Position numbers and translations under genes: made by a program. The notes below the pieces were generated by a model, which saw nothing but the letters and a program-made list of their open reading frames with translations, was not told the origin of the DNA and searched no databases. DNA of 5,354 nucleotides from Pseudomonadota bacterium (GTDB lineage Bacteria > Pseudomonadota > Gammaproteobacteria > Burkholderiales > SG8-39): positions 2,459-7,812 of the forward strand of contig JAJZUN010000113.1 of the NCBI GenBank assembly GCA_021848555.1, given 5' to 3'. Within the stretch, counting starts at the first letter, position 1, and every line of letters begins with the position of its first letter. Shown one piece after another: positions 1 through 5,354 of this stretch.

Positions 1-199
1 CTTCCAGCTTGGGCTGCCACATGCACTCGCCTTGCCCTATGGGGATCTCCAGATCGGAGAAGGCGAGCAGGCGATAGGCGGGAGGCGCAAAGTCCTCGCG
101 CCTGACCGCGTAGAGCAGGTCCAGCACTTGCTGGTCCAGAACCTCCCAGGGGCGGATCTGGTATTCGATCATGTTCAGACGGGCTTGGTCGACGTTCAT
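1..199 (-). CDS. Protein-L-isoaspartate O-methyltransferase-like protein, N-terminal 66 residues (truncated by window edge)
   Basis: This is the 5' part of a gene that leaves the window on the left. The visible N-terminus (MNVDQARLNMIEYQIRPWEV, then a helix with LDQQVLDLL and the segment REDFAPPAYR) resembles the Pcm-like methyltransferases I recall from betaproteobacteria. The family transfers a methyl group from S-adenosylmethionine to isoaspartyl residues in damaged cytoplasmic proteins. The SAM-binding glycine motif would lie beyond the edge, so activity cannot be judged. Residues 54-57 (IGQG) and 62-63 (QP) align with the canonical IGxGQTISQP motif, but the QTIS part reads ECMW here, so the usual active-site Ser is absent. 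The start at 199 is chosen because homologs I recall begin MNxxQAR. An in-frame ATG at 208 would add MSA; neither start has a clear Shine-Dalgarno. The gene lies 84 bp downstream of the pump gene on the same strand, and may have its own promoter. Confidence 0.8.
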   Translation of the reverse strand, partial: MNVDQARLNMIEYQIRPWEVLDQQVLDLLYAVRREDFAPPAYRLLAFSDLEIPIGQGECMWQPKLE

Positions 200-223
200 G
201 GCAGACATGGCAGATCGGCTCGC

Positions 224-241
224 ACAAGTAGTTTGACAAGT
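224..241. repeat. Short direct repeat in the leader of the methyltransferase gene
   Basis: ACAAGT occurs at 224-229 and again at 236-241, a 12-bp period. It lies between the candidate -10 and the methyltransferase start codon, around the predicted transcription start. The spacing is near one helical turn, so it could be a tandem binding site. A repeat this short can also arise by chance. Confidence 0.25.
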
Positions 242-245
242 GTGG

Positions 246-251
246 ATTTTA
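246..251 (-). promoter_or_regulatory. Candidate -10 element for the methyltransferase gene
   Basis: On the minus strand this reads TAAAAT, one mismatch from TATAAT, in a locally AT-richer stretch of an otherwise GC-rich window. It would place transcription start near 239 and give a 30-40-nt leader before ATG 199 or 208. No good -35 hexamer lies 16-18 bp upstream. That suits an activator-dependent promoter, and the CRP-type palindrome at 273-288 is placed for it. This is inferred from sequence alone. Confidence 0.4.
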
Positions 252-272
252 GCATCGTTTGCGCGGCTTCCT

Positions 273-288
273 TGTGACGCTTGTCACA
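273..288. promoter_or_regulatory. CRP/FNR-superfamily-type palindrome (TGTGA-N6-TCACA)
   Basis: The plus strand reads TGTGACGCTTGTCACA: both half-sites match the E. coli CRP consensus core TGTGA-N6-TCACA exactly, and the inner 6-bp arms are perfectly complementary around GCTT. The site covers the TGA stop codon of the pump gene (284-286). Its centre, 280.5, is 41.5 bp from the start site (239) implied by the TAAAAT element, the classic class II activator position. It is unlikely to be a terminator: the stem is short and no T-tract follows on either strand. Which regulator would bind in this organism is unknown. Confidence 0.45.
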
Positions 289-3200
289 TACCGCGCGCCG
301 CATCGGCGGCCCTGCCGGACCCGAACCTATTCTGCGCCCAGTGCGCAAGATCGTCCAGATAGGTGTAGATGACCGGGACCACCACCAGGGTGAGGAGCGT
401 GGAGGTGATGATGCCGCCGATCACGGCGTGCGCCATGGGCGCGCGCTGCTCCGAGCCCTCGCCGATACCGAGCGCGAGCGGAATCATGCCGAACACCATG
501 GCGAAGGTGGTCATCAGGATAGGCCGCAGTCGGATGCGCCCGGCCTCGAGGATGGCCGGGGTGCGGCCCTGCCCGCCTTTGCGCAATTGATTGGTGAAGT
601 CCACCAGCAGGATCGCGTTCTTGGTCACCAGGCCCATCAGCATGACGAAACCGATGATCGAGAAAATATTCAGCGTGGAGCGCGCGATCAGGAGAGCGAG
701 CAGCACGCCGATCAAGGACAGCGGCAGCGACATCATGATCGCCACCGGCTGCAGGAACGAGCCGAACTGGCTGGCCAGGATCAGATAGATGAAGATGATC
801 GCCAGCAGCAGCGCCGACAGGGCGTAGCCCATGGTTTCCTGGATGTCTTTGGTCGAGCCGCCCATGACGAAGCGATAGCCCGGCGGCAACGCAATCCCGG
901 CCAGGCGCGCCTTGATTTCGTTGCCCAGGTCGCCGGCCGGCCGGTCGAGGGCGTTGGCGGTGACCAGGACCTCGCGCGTCAGATCCTTGCGGTTGATCTG
1001 CGTCGCACCCAGGGTGGGCACGAAATCGGCGACCTGGCGCAGCGCCACCATTTTCGGGTTGCCATCGGCGCCCAGCTGATTGCTGGCGATGTAGATGCGC
1101 TCCAGATCTCCCCGGTTTTCGCGCTCCGTCTTGGGCAGGCGCACCTTGACGTCATAATTCTCGTCGTCGGGGGCTTTCCAGCTCGAGATGGCTTCGCCCG
1201 CCAGGAGCGGCCGCAGCGCTTCGCCGATTTTGCCGACGCCGACGCCGAGGTCGCTCGCCAGCTCGCGCTTGATGCGCACGGCCACGGTGGGCTTGGCGGC
1301 CTTGAGGCTGGAATCGATGTCCACCAGGCCGTGGATCGAGCGCATGACGCCCTTTACTTCGCCCGAGAGCTTTTCGATTTGCCCCATATCCGGTCCCTGT
1401 ACCGAAACCTGCAGCGGCTTGCCGCTGCTCACCGGGGTGTAGACGCCGACATTGGTCACCTCCACACCGGCAATCTGCGCGAGGCGCGCACGCATCGGCT
1501 TCTGCAACTGCTTCTGGTTCGCCGCGCGCAGGCCTCGATCCAGCAGCTTGACGAATATGGTCGCGTAATTCTTGCCCGGGGTGGTTCCGGTGTTGACCGT
1601 GGCGTAGGTGTAAATCACCTCGGGGAATTCGCGCAGCGCCGCCTCGGCCTGTCGGGTCTTGGCCTGGGTGAACTCGAGCGATGATCCTACCGGCGTATTC
1701 ATCTGCACCATGATTTCCGCAAGGTCCGCCTCGGGCACGAATTCCGAGCCGATTCTCGGCACCAGGGCGAACGCGCCGAGAAAGCTCGCCAAGGCGATGG
1801 CGAGCACGCTTTTCCGGTGCGCGAGCGCCCAGGCGAGCAGGCGCGAGTAATGCACGCTGAAGCGCTGCAGCGACTGTTCGTTCCAGGTCAGCATGCGCGC
1901 GAACCAGCCCTTGCCGTGCACGCCGTGGGCGGCCGGGTCGTACCACACCGAGGACAGCATCGGGTCGAGGGTGAAGCTGACGAACATCGACAGCAGCACG
2001 GCTGCCGCCACGGTGATGCCGAACTGGTGGAAGAACCGCCCGATGATCCCGCCCATGAAACCCACCGGCAGGAACACCGCGACGATGCTGAAGGTGGTGG
2101 CCATCACCGCCAGGCCGATTTCCTGGGTGCCGTCCAGCGCGGCATCGTGATGGCTCTTGCCCATGGCGAGGTGGCGCACGATGTTTTCGCGCACCACGAT
2201 GGCGTCATCGATCAACAGGCCCACGCACAAACTCATCGCCATCAGCGTCAGCATGTTGATGGTGAAGCCAAAGACATACATGACGAGGAAGGTGCCGATC
2301 AGGGAAATCGGCAGCGTGAGCCCGGTAATCACCGTGCTGCGCCAGGAATTGAGGTACAGGAACACGACCAGGATGGTCAGCGCGGCGCCTTCGAGCAGGG
2401 TGCGCTTGACGTTGTTGACCGAATTGCGGATGCCGAGCGAGGTGTCGCGCACTACCTCCAGCTTCACGTCGTCCGGCAGCTGCTTCTTGAGCGCGGCCAC
2501 CGCTTCCATGACGTTGTCCACGGTTTCGATGGTGTTGGCGTTCTGCGCTTTGATGATATCCAGCGATATGACCCGCTTGCCGTTCACCAGCGCCGCGCTT
2601 TCCTCCTCCTCCTGGCCGTCGACAGCGCTGGCGACCTGGGACAGATAGACCGGCTGACCGCCGCGGCGCGCGACGATGATGCGGTTGAACTGATCGGGCT
2701 GGGCAATGCGCCCCTGCACCTGAACCAGGGTTTCGGATTCGCCCGAGGTGACGGCCCCGGCCGGCAATTCCTGGTTTTCGCTGCGCACCGCGGCGATCAC
2801 CTGGTCGATGCCCACGCCCAGGGATTCCATTTCCGCGGGCTTGAGGAAGATCTGAATCTCGCGCTTCACCCCGCCTACCAAGGTCGTCTGCCCGACGCCG
2901 CGCGCGTTCTCGATGCGCCGTTTGATCACCTGGTCGGCCAGCGTCGTCACCTCGCGCAACTGCCGGCTGTCGGAACGCACCGCGAGCGACATGATGGGCA
3001 GATCGTCGGGATTGAAGCGCGTGATGCGCGGCTCCTTCACTTCCTTGCGGAACCCGACTTTGACCACGGCCACCTTCTCGCGCACGTCCTGCGCGGCGAG
3101 CGCCGGATCGACGCTGAGGTCGAACTCCGCGACCACCACCGACAGGCCTTCGTAGGAACGCGAAGACAGCGTCTTGATGCCGCTGATCGTGTTGACCGCC

Positions 3201-3406
3201 TCCTCGATCTTGCGGCTCAGGTCGGTCTCGACGCTTTCGGGGGAAGCGCCGGGATACTCCGTCACCGCCACCACTACCGGGAAATTCACCTCCGGAAACT
3301 GGTCCACCGACAGGCGTTGGTAGGAGAACAGGCCCAGCACCAGGAAAGCCGCCATCATCATGGTGGCGAATACGGGGTTGCGGATGCTGATGCGGGTGAA
3401 CCACAT
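284..3406 (-). CDS. RND-family multidrug efflux pump, inner-membrane permease (HAE-1/AcrB type)
   Basis: This 1040-residue protein is close to AcrB's length (1049) and appears full length. It is a proton-driven exporter that would work as a trimer in the inner membrane, capturing substrates from the periplasm or outer leaflet. TM1 is at about 10-30, followed by a periplasmic porter/docking loop at about 31-335, TM2-TM6 at about 336-482, TM7 at about 533-550, a second periplasmic loop at about 551-858, and TM8-TM12 at about 860-1015. Proton-relay residues are intact: D400 and D401 in TM4 (GLLIDDAIVV), K929 in TM10 (GLVTKNAILL) and R959 in TM11 (RIRLRP), matching AcrB D407, D408, K940 and R971. 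The HAE-1 signature near residue 50 (TEYPGASPESVE) is also present. The ATG at 3406 follows an AAGGA Shine-Dalgarno. It is the last operon gene, 23 bp after the adaptor. Substrate is unknown; a heavy-metal (HME) pump is less likely from the TM4 motif. Confidence 0.97.
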   Translation of the reverse strand: MWFTRISIRNPVFATMMMAAFLVLGLFSYQRLSVDQFPEVNFPVVVAVTEYPGASPESVETDLSRKIEEAVNTISGIKTLSSRSYEGLSVVVAEFDLSVDPALAAQDVREKVAVVKVGFRKEVKEPRITRFNPDDLPIMSLAVRSDSRQLREVTTLADQVIKRRIENARGVGQTTLVGGVKREIQIFLKPAEMESLGVGIDQVIAAVRSENQELPAGAVTSGESETLVQVQGRIAQPDQFNRIIVARRGGQPVYLSQVASAVDGQEEEESAALVNGKRVISLDIIKAQNANTIETVDNVMEAVAALKKQLPDDVKLEVVRDTSLGIRNSVNNVKRTLLEGAALTILVVFLYLNSWRSTVITGLTLPISLIGTFLVMYVFGFTINMLTLMAMSLCVGLLIDDAIVVRENIVRHLAMGKSHHDAALDGTQEIGLAVMATTFSIVAVFLPVGFMGGIIGRFFHQFGITVAAAVLLSMFVSFTLDPMLSSVWYDPAAHGVHGKGWFARMLTWNEQSLQRFSVHYSRLLAWALAHRKSVLAIALASFLGAFALVPRIGSEFVPEADLAEIMVQMNTPVGSSLEFTQAKTRQAEAALREFPEVIYTYATVNTGTTPGKNYATIFVKLLDRGLRAANQKQLQKPMRARLAQIAGVEVTNVGVYTPVSSGKPLQVSVQGPDMGQIEKLSGEVKGVMRSIHGLVDIDSSLKAAKPTVAVRIKRELASDLGVGVGKIGEALRPLLAGEAISSWKAPDDENYDVKVRLPKTERENRGDLERIYIASNQLGADGNPKMVALRQVADFVPTLGATQINRKDLTREVLVTANALDRPAGDLGNEIKARLAGIALPPGYRFVMGGSTKDIQETMGYALSALLLAIIFIYLILASQFGSFLQPVAIMMSLPLSLIGVLLALLIARSTLNIFSIIGFVMLMGLVTKNAILLVDFTNQLRKGGQGRTPAILEAGRIRLRPILMTTFAMVFGMIPLALGIGEGSEQRAPMAHAVIGGIITSTLLTLVVVPVIYTYLDDLAHWAQNRFGSGRAADAARGM

Positions 3407-3415
3407 GAGAGGGAA

Positions 3416-3420
3416 TCCTT
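3416..3420 (-). promoter_or_regulatory. Ribosome binding site of the RND pump gene
   Basis: The minus strand reads AAGGA, 9 nt before the ATG at 3406, within the 23-bp gap after the adaptor stop codon. It supports this start for the pump. Confidence 0.7.
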
Positions 3421-3429
3421 ATGCGCCGC

Positions 3430-4557
3430 TCATTTGCGCGCGGCGACGACCTTGACTTGGGTGCCGGGTTTGAGCGTCCCCAGATTGGCCCGCACTACCG
3501 TGCTTTGCGCATCCAGCCCATCGAGGATCTGCACCAGTCCCTCGTCCTCGTTCCTCAAGCCCAGCGTGACCTGGCGCAGTTCGAGCCGGCCGCCGACGAG
3601 GGCGAATACCTGCGCCTTGCCGGAGGCCTCCTGCACCGCGGAGACCGGGACGACCAAGGCTTGGGCGACCCGGCTCAAAGTGACGCTGCCCCGGGCGAAC
3701 ATGCCGCCTTTGAGCGCGCCGTCGGGGTTGGGCAGCATGGCGTAGACCAGGATAGAACGCGAACCGGTCTGGGTCGCGGGGTTGATGCGGTCGATACGGC
3801 CGAGGAAATCGCGCCCGCCGAAACCTTCGACATGGAAACTCACCTCCTGGCCGACGCGGATGCTAGGAATGTCGCTTGCCGGCACCGCCGCCTCGACCTC
3901 CATTTCGGACAAGTCCACCAGGGTCAGGATCTTGCCGTCTATCGGCAGCTTTTCTCCCGCCTGGGCGTGGCGCTGCGAAATAATGCCGGCCTGGGGCGCG
4001 GTGACGACGGTGTCGGCAAGCGCCTTCTTTGCGACTGCGACCTGCGCCTCGATTGCCCTCAGCCGGGCATCCGACACCTGGTAGTTGCTGCTCACGTTGT
4101 CAAACGCGTTCTGCGAAATGAAATTCTGCTTCAGCAGCGCCAGATTGTTGGCGCGGTTCTTGTCGGCGAGCGCGAGCTGCGCGCGGGCGGCTTCGAGGTC
4201 GGCGGTCTTTTCGTCCAGGCGCGCCTGCGCGTCCTGGGTGTCGATGCGTGCGAGCACCTGGCCGCTCTTGACGCTCTCGCCCTCGCGCACCAGGATGGTC
4301 TTCAGTTCACCCGCGACCTTGGCCTTGACCGTGGTCCAATTGTGCGGCGCGAGCGTCCCGGTGATGGAAATGCCGAGGCGCAACTCGCGCGTCTGCGGCT
4401 CGACCAGATCGCTGGCCGCGAATTCGATTACCGCAGGCAAGGCCGCGGCTTGCGCCAAGGCGGCGCTTTTCGCGTGGTTGAGCGTAATCGCGGCGTAGGC
4501 CGCGGCAAGGAGGCCCGCCGCCAGCAGCCACCATAGCCTATTTTTTCTTGCCAGCAT
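3430..4557 (-). CDS. Periplasmic adaptor subunit (membrane fusion protein, HlyD/AcrA type) of the RND pump
   Basis: This 375-residue protein would bridge the RND pump to an outer-membrane channel. The N-terminus is short and basic (MLARKNR), then hydrophobic at about 8-25, so it is a signal anchor or signal peptide. There is no lipobox cysteine, and no cysteine at all, so it is not an AcrA-style lipoprotein. A lipoyl-type (barrel-sandwich) half is at about 66-105 (VKAKVAGELKTILVREGESV), an alpha-hairpin coiled coil at about 106-180, the second lipoyl half at about 181-215 (VVTAPQAGIISQ), a beta-barrel at about 217-295 and a membrane-proximal domain at about 300-372. The ATG at 4557 is chosen over an in-frame ATG at 4647 because a strong AGGAG lies 7 nt upstream and the hydrophobic segment then sits at the N-terminus. 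The longer version would add an Arg-rich, antisignal-like stretch lying inside the regulator gene. It overlaps the regulator gene by 20 bp. Confidence 0.95.
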   Translation of the reverse strand: MLARKNRLWWLLAAGLLAAAYAAITLNHAKSAALAQAAALPAVIEFAASDLVEPQTRELRLGISITGTLAPHNWTTVKAKVAGELKTILVREGESVKSGQVLARIDTQDAQARLDEKTADLEAARAQLALADKNRANNLALLKQNFISQNAFDNVSSNYQVSDARLRAIEAQVAVAKKALADTVVTAPQAGIISQRHAQAGEKLPIDGKILTLVDLSEMEVEAAVPASDIPSIRVGQEVSFHVEGFGGRDFLGRIDRINPATQTGSRSILVYAMLPNPDGALKGGMFARGSVTLSRVAQALVVPVSAVQEASGKAQVFALVGGRLELRQVTLGLRNEDEGLVQILDGLDAQSTVVRANLGTLKPGTQVKVVAARK

Positions 4558-5212
4558 GTCTCTTCTCCTGCGCCTGCGGTTTCGCCAGGCTGTGCAACAA
4601 CATTTCCAGATAGCTGTCCAGGTAGCGCTCCGGCTGCAGCTTTTCATGCTCGCAGCAGGCGAAGGAATGGCGCCAAACCGAGAGCATGATCAATGGTGCC
4701 AGAGCCACGTGCACCAGGTGGTCGATATCGACTTCGCGGAATTCGCCCGCGTCGCTGCCGCGTTGCAGGACCTGCCGGAACAGCGCGTGCGCCCGCAGGA
4801 TCACTTCCTGGTAATAGAATTCGGCGAGGTCGGGGAAGTTGCCCGCCTCCGCGATGACCAGCTTGGGCAGCCCCGTGATTTTGCTCGAGCCGGTCTGCTC
4901 CCACCAGCCCCGCACCAGTTGACGCAGCAGGTCGCTGGAGTTGCCGGGGAAGTTTTCCACCAGCGCTTCGCCATGCTGCAGCATCGGCAGCATATTGCCG
5001 CGTACCACTGCCTTGAACAGGTCTTCCTTGTTTTCGAAATACAGGTACAGCGTGCCTTTGCTGACGCCGGCGCGTGCGGCGACGTCGTCCAGGCGCGTCG
5101 CGGCAAAGCCGCGCTCGACGAACAAATCGAGCGCTGCGACGATGATTTCCTCAGGGCGCGCATCCTTGCGGCGCGCCCAGCGGGGCTGCGGTTTTTTCTC
5201 GGGGGCGTTCAT
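4538..5212 (-). CDS. TetR/AcrR-family transcriptional regulator, likely repressor of the efflux operon
   Basis: This 224-residue protein has the usual TetR size. The N-terminal DNA-binding domain spans about 17-66: a basic lead (RWARRKDARP), helix 1 (EEIIVAALDLFVERG), then the helix-turn-helix at about 39-60 (TRLDDVAARAGVSKGTLYLY) ending in the family hallmark YFENKEDLF. The rest is an all-helical ligand-binding and dimerisation domain, too divergent to name the ligand. It carries adjacent cysteines C186-C187 flanked by H182 and H189. Its tail is Lys-rich (HAGKKK). The gene is first in the operon and overlaps the adaptor start by 20 bp, so regulator and pump are probably co-transcribed and under negative feedback. 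A perfect palindrome on its transcription start is the probable operator. The ATG at 5212 has no recognisable Shine-Dalgarno, so translation may be weak. That it represses this operon is inferred from position. Confidence 0.93.
   Translation of the reverse strand: MNAPEKKPQPRWARRKDARPEEIIVAALDLFVERGFAATRLDDVAARAGVSKGTLYLYFENKEDLFKAVVRGNMLPMLQHGEALVENFPGNSSDLLRQLVRGWWEQTGSSKITGLPKLVIAEAGNFPDLAEFYYQEVILRAHALFRQVLQRGSDAGEFREVDIDHLVHVALAPLIMLSVWRHSFACCEHEKLQPERYLDSYLEMLLHSLAKPQAQEKRHAGKKK
4565..4569 (-). promoter_or_regulatory. Ribosome binding site that fixes the adaptor start
   Basis: The minus strand reads AGGAG (within AGGAGAAGAGAC), ending 7 nt before the ATG at 4557. It lies inside the 3' end of the regulator gene. 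It is the best Shine-Dalgarno in the window and decides for the start at 4557 rather than 4647. Confidence 0.8.
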
Positions 5213-5225
5213 GGGATTGCTTATA

Positions 5226-5239
5226 ACTGACCGGTCAGT
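5226..5239. promoter_or_regulatory. Probable TetR-family operator (14-bp perfect palindrome)
   Basis: ACTGACCGGTCAGT is identical to its reverse complement. The symmetry extends three more bases on each side after one mismatched pair (TAT at 5222-5224 against ATA at 5241-5243). It lies 14 bp upstream of the regulator start codon and is centred at about 5232.5, on the transcription start predicted from the promoter. A dimeric TetR-family protein bound here would block initiation. Binding is inferred from symmetry and position. Confidence 0.75.
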
Positions 5240-5268
5240 AATATATATGTTCCCAGCCGGCAGGTCAA
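5240..5268 (-). promoter_or_regulatory. Sigma70-type promoter of the regulator-adaptor-pump operon
   Basis: On the minus strand the -35 is TTGACC (5268 to 5263) and the -10 is TATATT (5245 to 5240), each one base off consensus, with the ideal 17-bp spacer. Start is predicted near 5233, giving a leader of about 20 nt to the ATG at 5212. The -10 lies directly against the palindromic operator. No other promoter of this quality was seen ahead of the adaptor or pump genes, so all three genes probably depend on it. Confidence 0.75.
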
Positions 5269-5354
5269 CCGTTTCCCGCCGCTTGCGGCGCAGGCATGCA
5301 TTCGGGACCGGTCTTGGGTGCGGACGGGGGCGTGGCGCTTGCAGAAGATCGGAA
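5265..5354 (-). CDS. Possible C-terminal end of an unidentified upstream gene (29 codons, uncertain)
   Basis: A minus-strand frame is open from the right edge to a TGA at 5267-5265. The 29 visible residues are rich in Ala, Pro, Ser and Gly (for example ATPPSAPKTGPE). They match no family I recognise. This could be the low-complexity tail of a gene upstream of the efflux operon, ending inside its -35 element. It could equally be noncoding, since 90 open bases are unremarkable at this GC. The first three codons may be adapter-derived. A competing plus-strand frame (ATG at 5296) is also open to the edge but has no ribosome binding site. Confidence 0.2.
   Translation of the reverse strand, partial: FRSSASATPPSAPKTGPECMPAPQAAGNG
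5277..5290. other. Small GC-rich hairpin upstream of the efflux promoter
   Basis: CGCCGCTTGCGGCG can form a 5-bp all-GC stem with a CTTG loop. No T-tract follows on either strand, so it is not a standard intrinsic terminator. It lies just upstream of the -35 and might be a weak 3'-end structure of a neighbouring transcript, or have no role. Confidence 0.25.
5346..5354 (+). other. Adapter-like sequence at the window end
   Basis: The last nine bases, AGATCGGAA, equal the first nine of the common Illumina TruSeq adapter (AGATCGGAAGAGC), flush with the window end. This may be untrimmed adapter at a contig end. The match is short, so chance is possible. Confidence 0.35.

Noticed and set aside
233..238. 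TTGACA on the plus strand as a -35 element
   Set aside because: No -10 lies 16-18 bp downstream, and the only plus-strand frames beyond it are shadows of the pump gene.
273..288. Intrinsic terminator at the end of the efflux operon
   Set aside because: The stem is only 6 bp, mixed in composition, overlaps the stop codon and is not followed by a T-tract on the minus strand. An activator-type site explains it better.
281..1684. Long plus-strand open frame (467 codons) opposite the pump gene
   Set aside because: It lies entirely antisense to the clearly recognisable RND gene. Its translation is rich in His, Arg, Gln and Asp with no domain, as expected for a complement-strand shadow in GC-rich DNA.
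1817..3745. Very long plus-strand open frame (642 codons) opposite the pump and adaptor genes
   Set aside because: It spans the 5' half of the pump gene and the 3' end of the adaptor gene on the other strand. Its composition is shadow-like and there is no promoter or ribosome binding site.
4558..4647. N-terminal extension of the adaptor from an ATG at 4647
   Set aside because: It would add 30 residues rich in Arg and Cys from inside the regulator gene and bury the signal anchor. The ATG at 4557 has a strong AGGAG and puts the hydrophobic segment at the N-terminus.
4556..5230. Plus-strand open frame exactly opposite the TetR-family gene (224 codons)
   Set aside because: The minus strand carries a textbook TetR helix-turn-helix and its promoter. 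The plus-strand translation shows no recognisable motif.
5296..5354. Divergent plus-strand gene starting at the ATG at 5296
   Set aside because: There is no Shine-Dalgarno at a usable distance and no convincing plus-strand promoter. Fewer than 20 codons are visible before the edge, and the last bases may be adapter.

Overview
The window looks like chromosomal DNA from a GC-rich Gram-negative proteobacterium, most likely a betaproteobacterium. The reasons are the high GC with strongly biased third codon positions, the tripartite-type RND efflux genes, and the N-terminus of the left-edge methyltransferase, which resembles a betaproteobacterial Pcm-like protein from memory. No database search was possible.

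All confident genes are on the minus strand, so the window reads right to left. At the right edge (5265-5354) is the possible 3' end of an unidentified minus-strand gene. Its last 9 window bases match the start of the common Illumina adapter, so this edge is suspect. A clear sigma70-type promoter (-35 at 5263-5268, -10 at 5240-5245, 17-bp spacer) follows. A perfect 14-bp palindrome (5226-5239) sits on its predicted transcription start. From there an apparent three-gene operon runs: a TetR/AcrR-family repressor (5212 to 4538), a periplasmic adaptor (membrane fusion protein, 4557 to 3430) that overlaps the repressor gene by 20 bp and has its own strong Shine-Dalgarno, and an RND inner-membrane pump of the HAE-1/AcrB type (3406 to 284) after a 23-bp gap. 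After the pump stop codon comes a short intergenic region with a CRP-type palindrome and a candidate -10. The 5' part of a Pcm-like methyltransferase gene (199 to 1, truncated by the window edge) follows.

The pump would be proton-driven: the two TM4 aspartates, the TM10 lysine and the TM11 arginine corresponding to AcrB D407/D408/K940/R971 are all present. The adaptor would link it across the periplasm to an outer-membrane TolC-type channel, which is not encoded in the window. The regulator heads its own operon and probably represses it through the palindrome, released by an unidentified ligand. The substrate cannot be read from sequence.

This is mainly a well-formed example of a known system. 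The points worth a second look are the regulatory sites, the divergent active-site motif of the Pcm-like protein, the missing outer-membrane channel, and the adapter-like right end. I found no RNA genes, mobile elements or CRISPR arrays.
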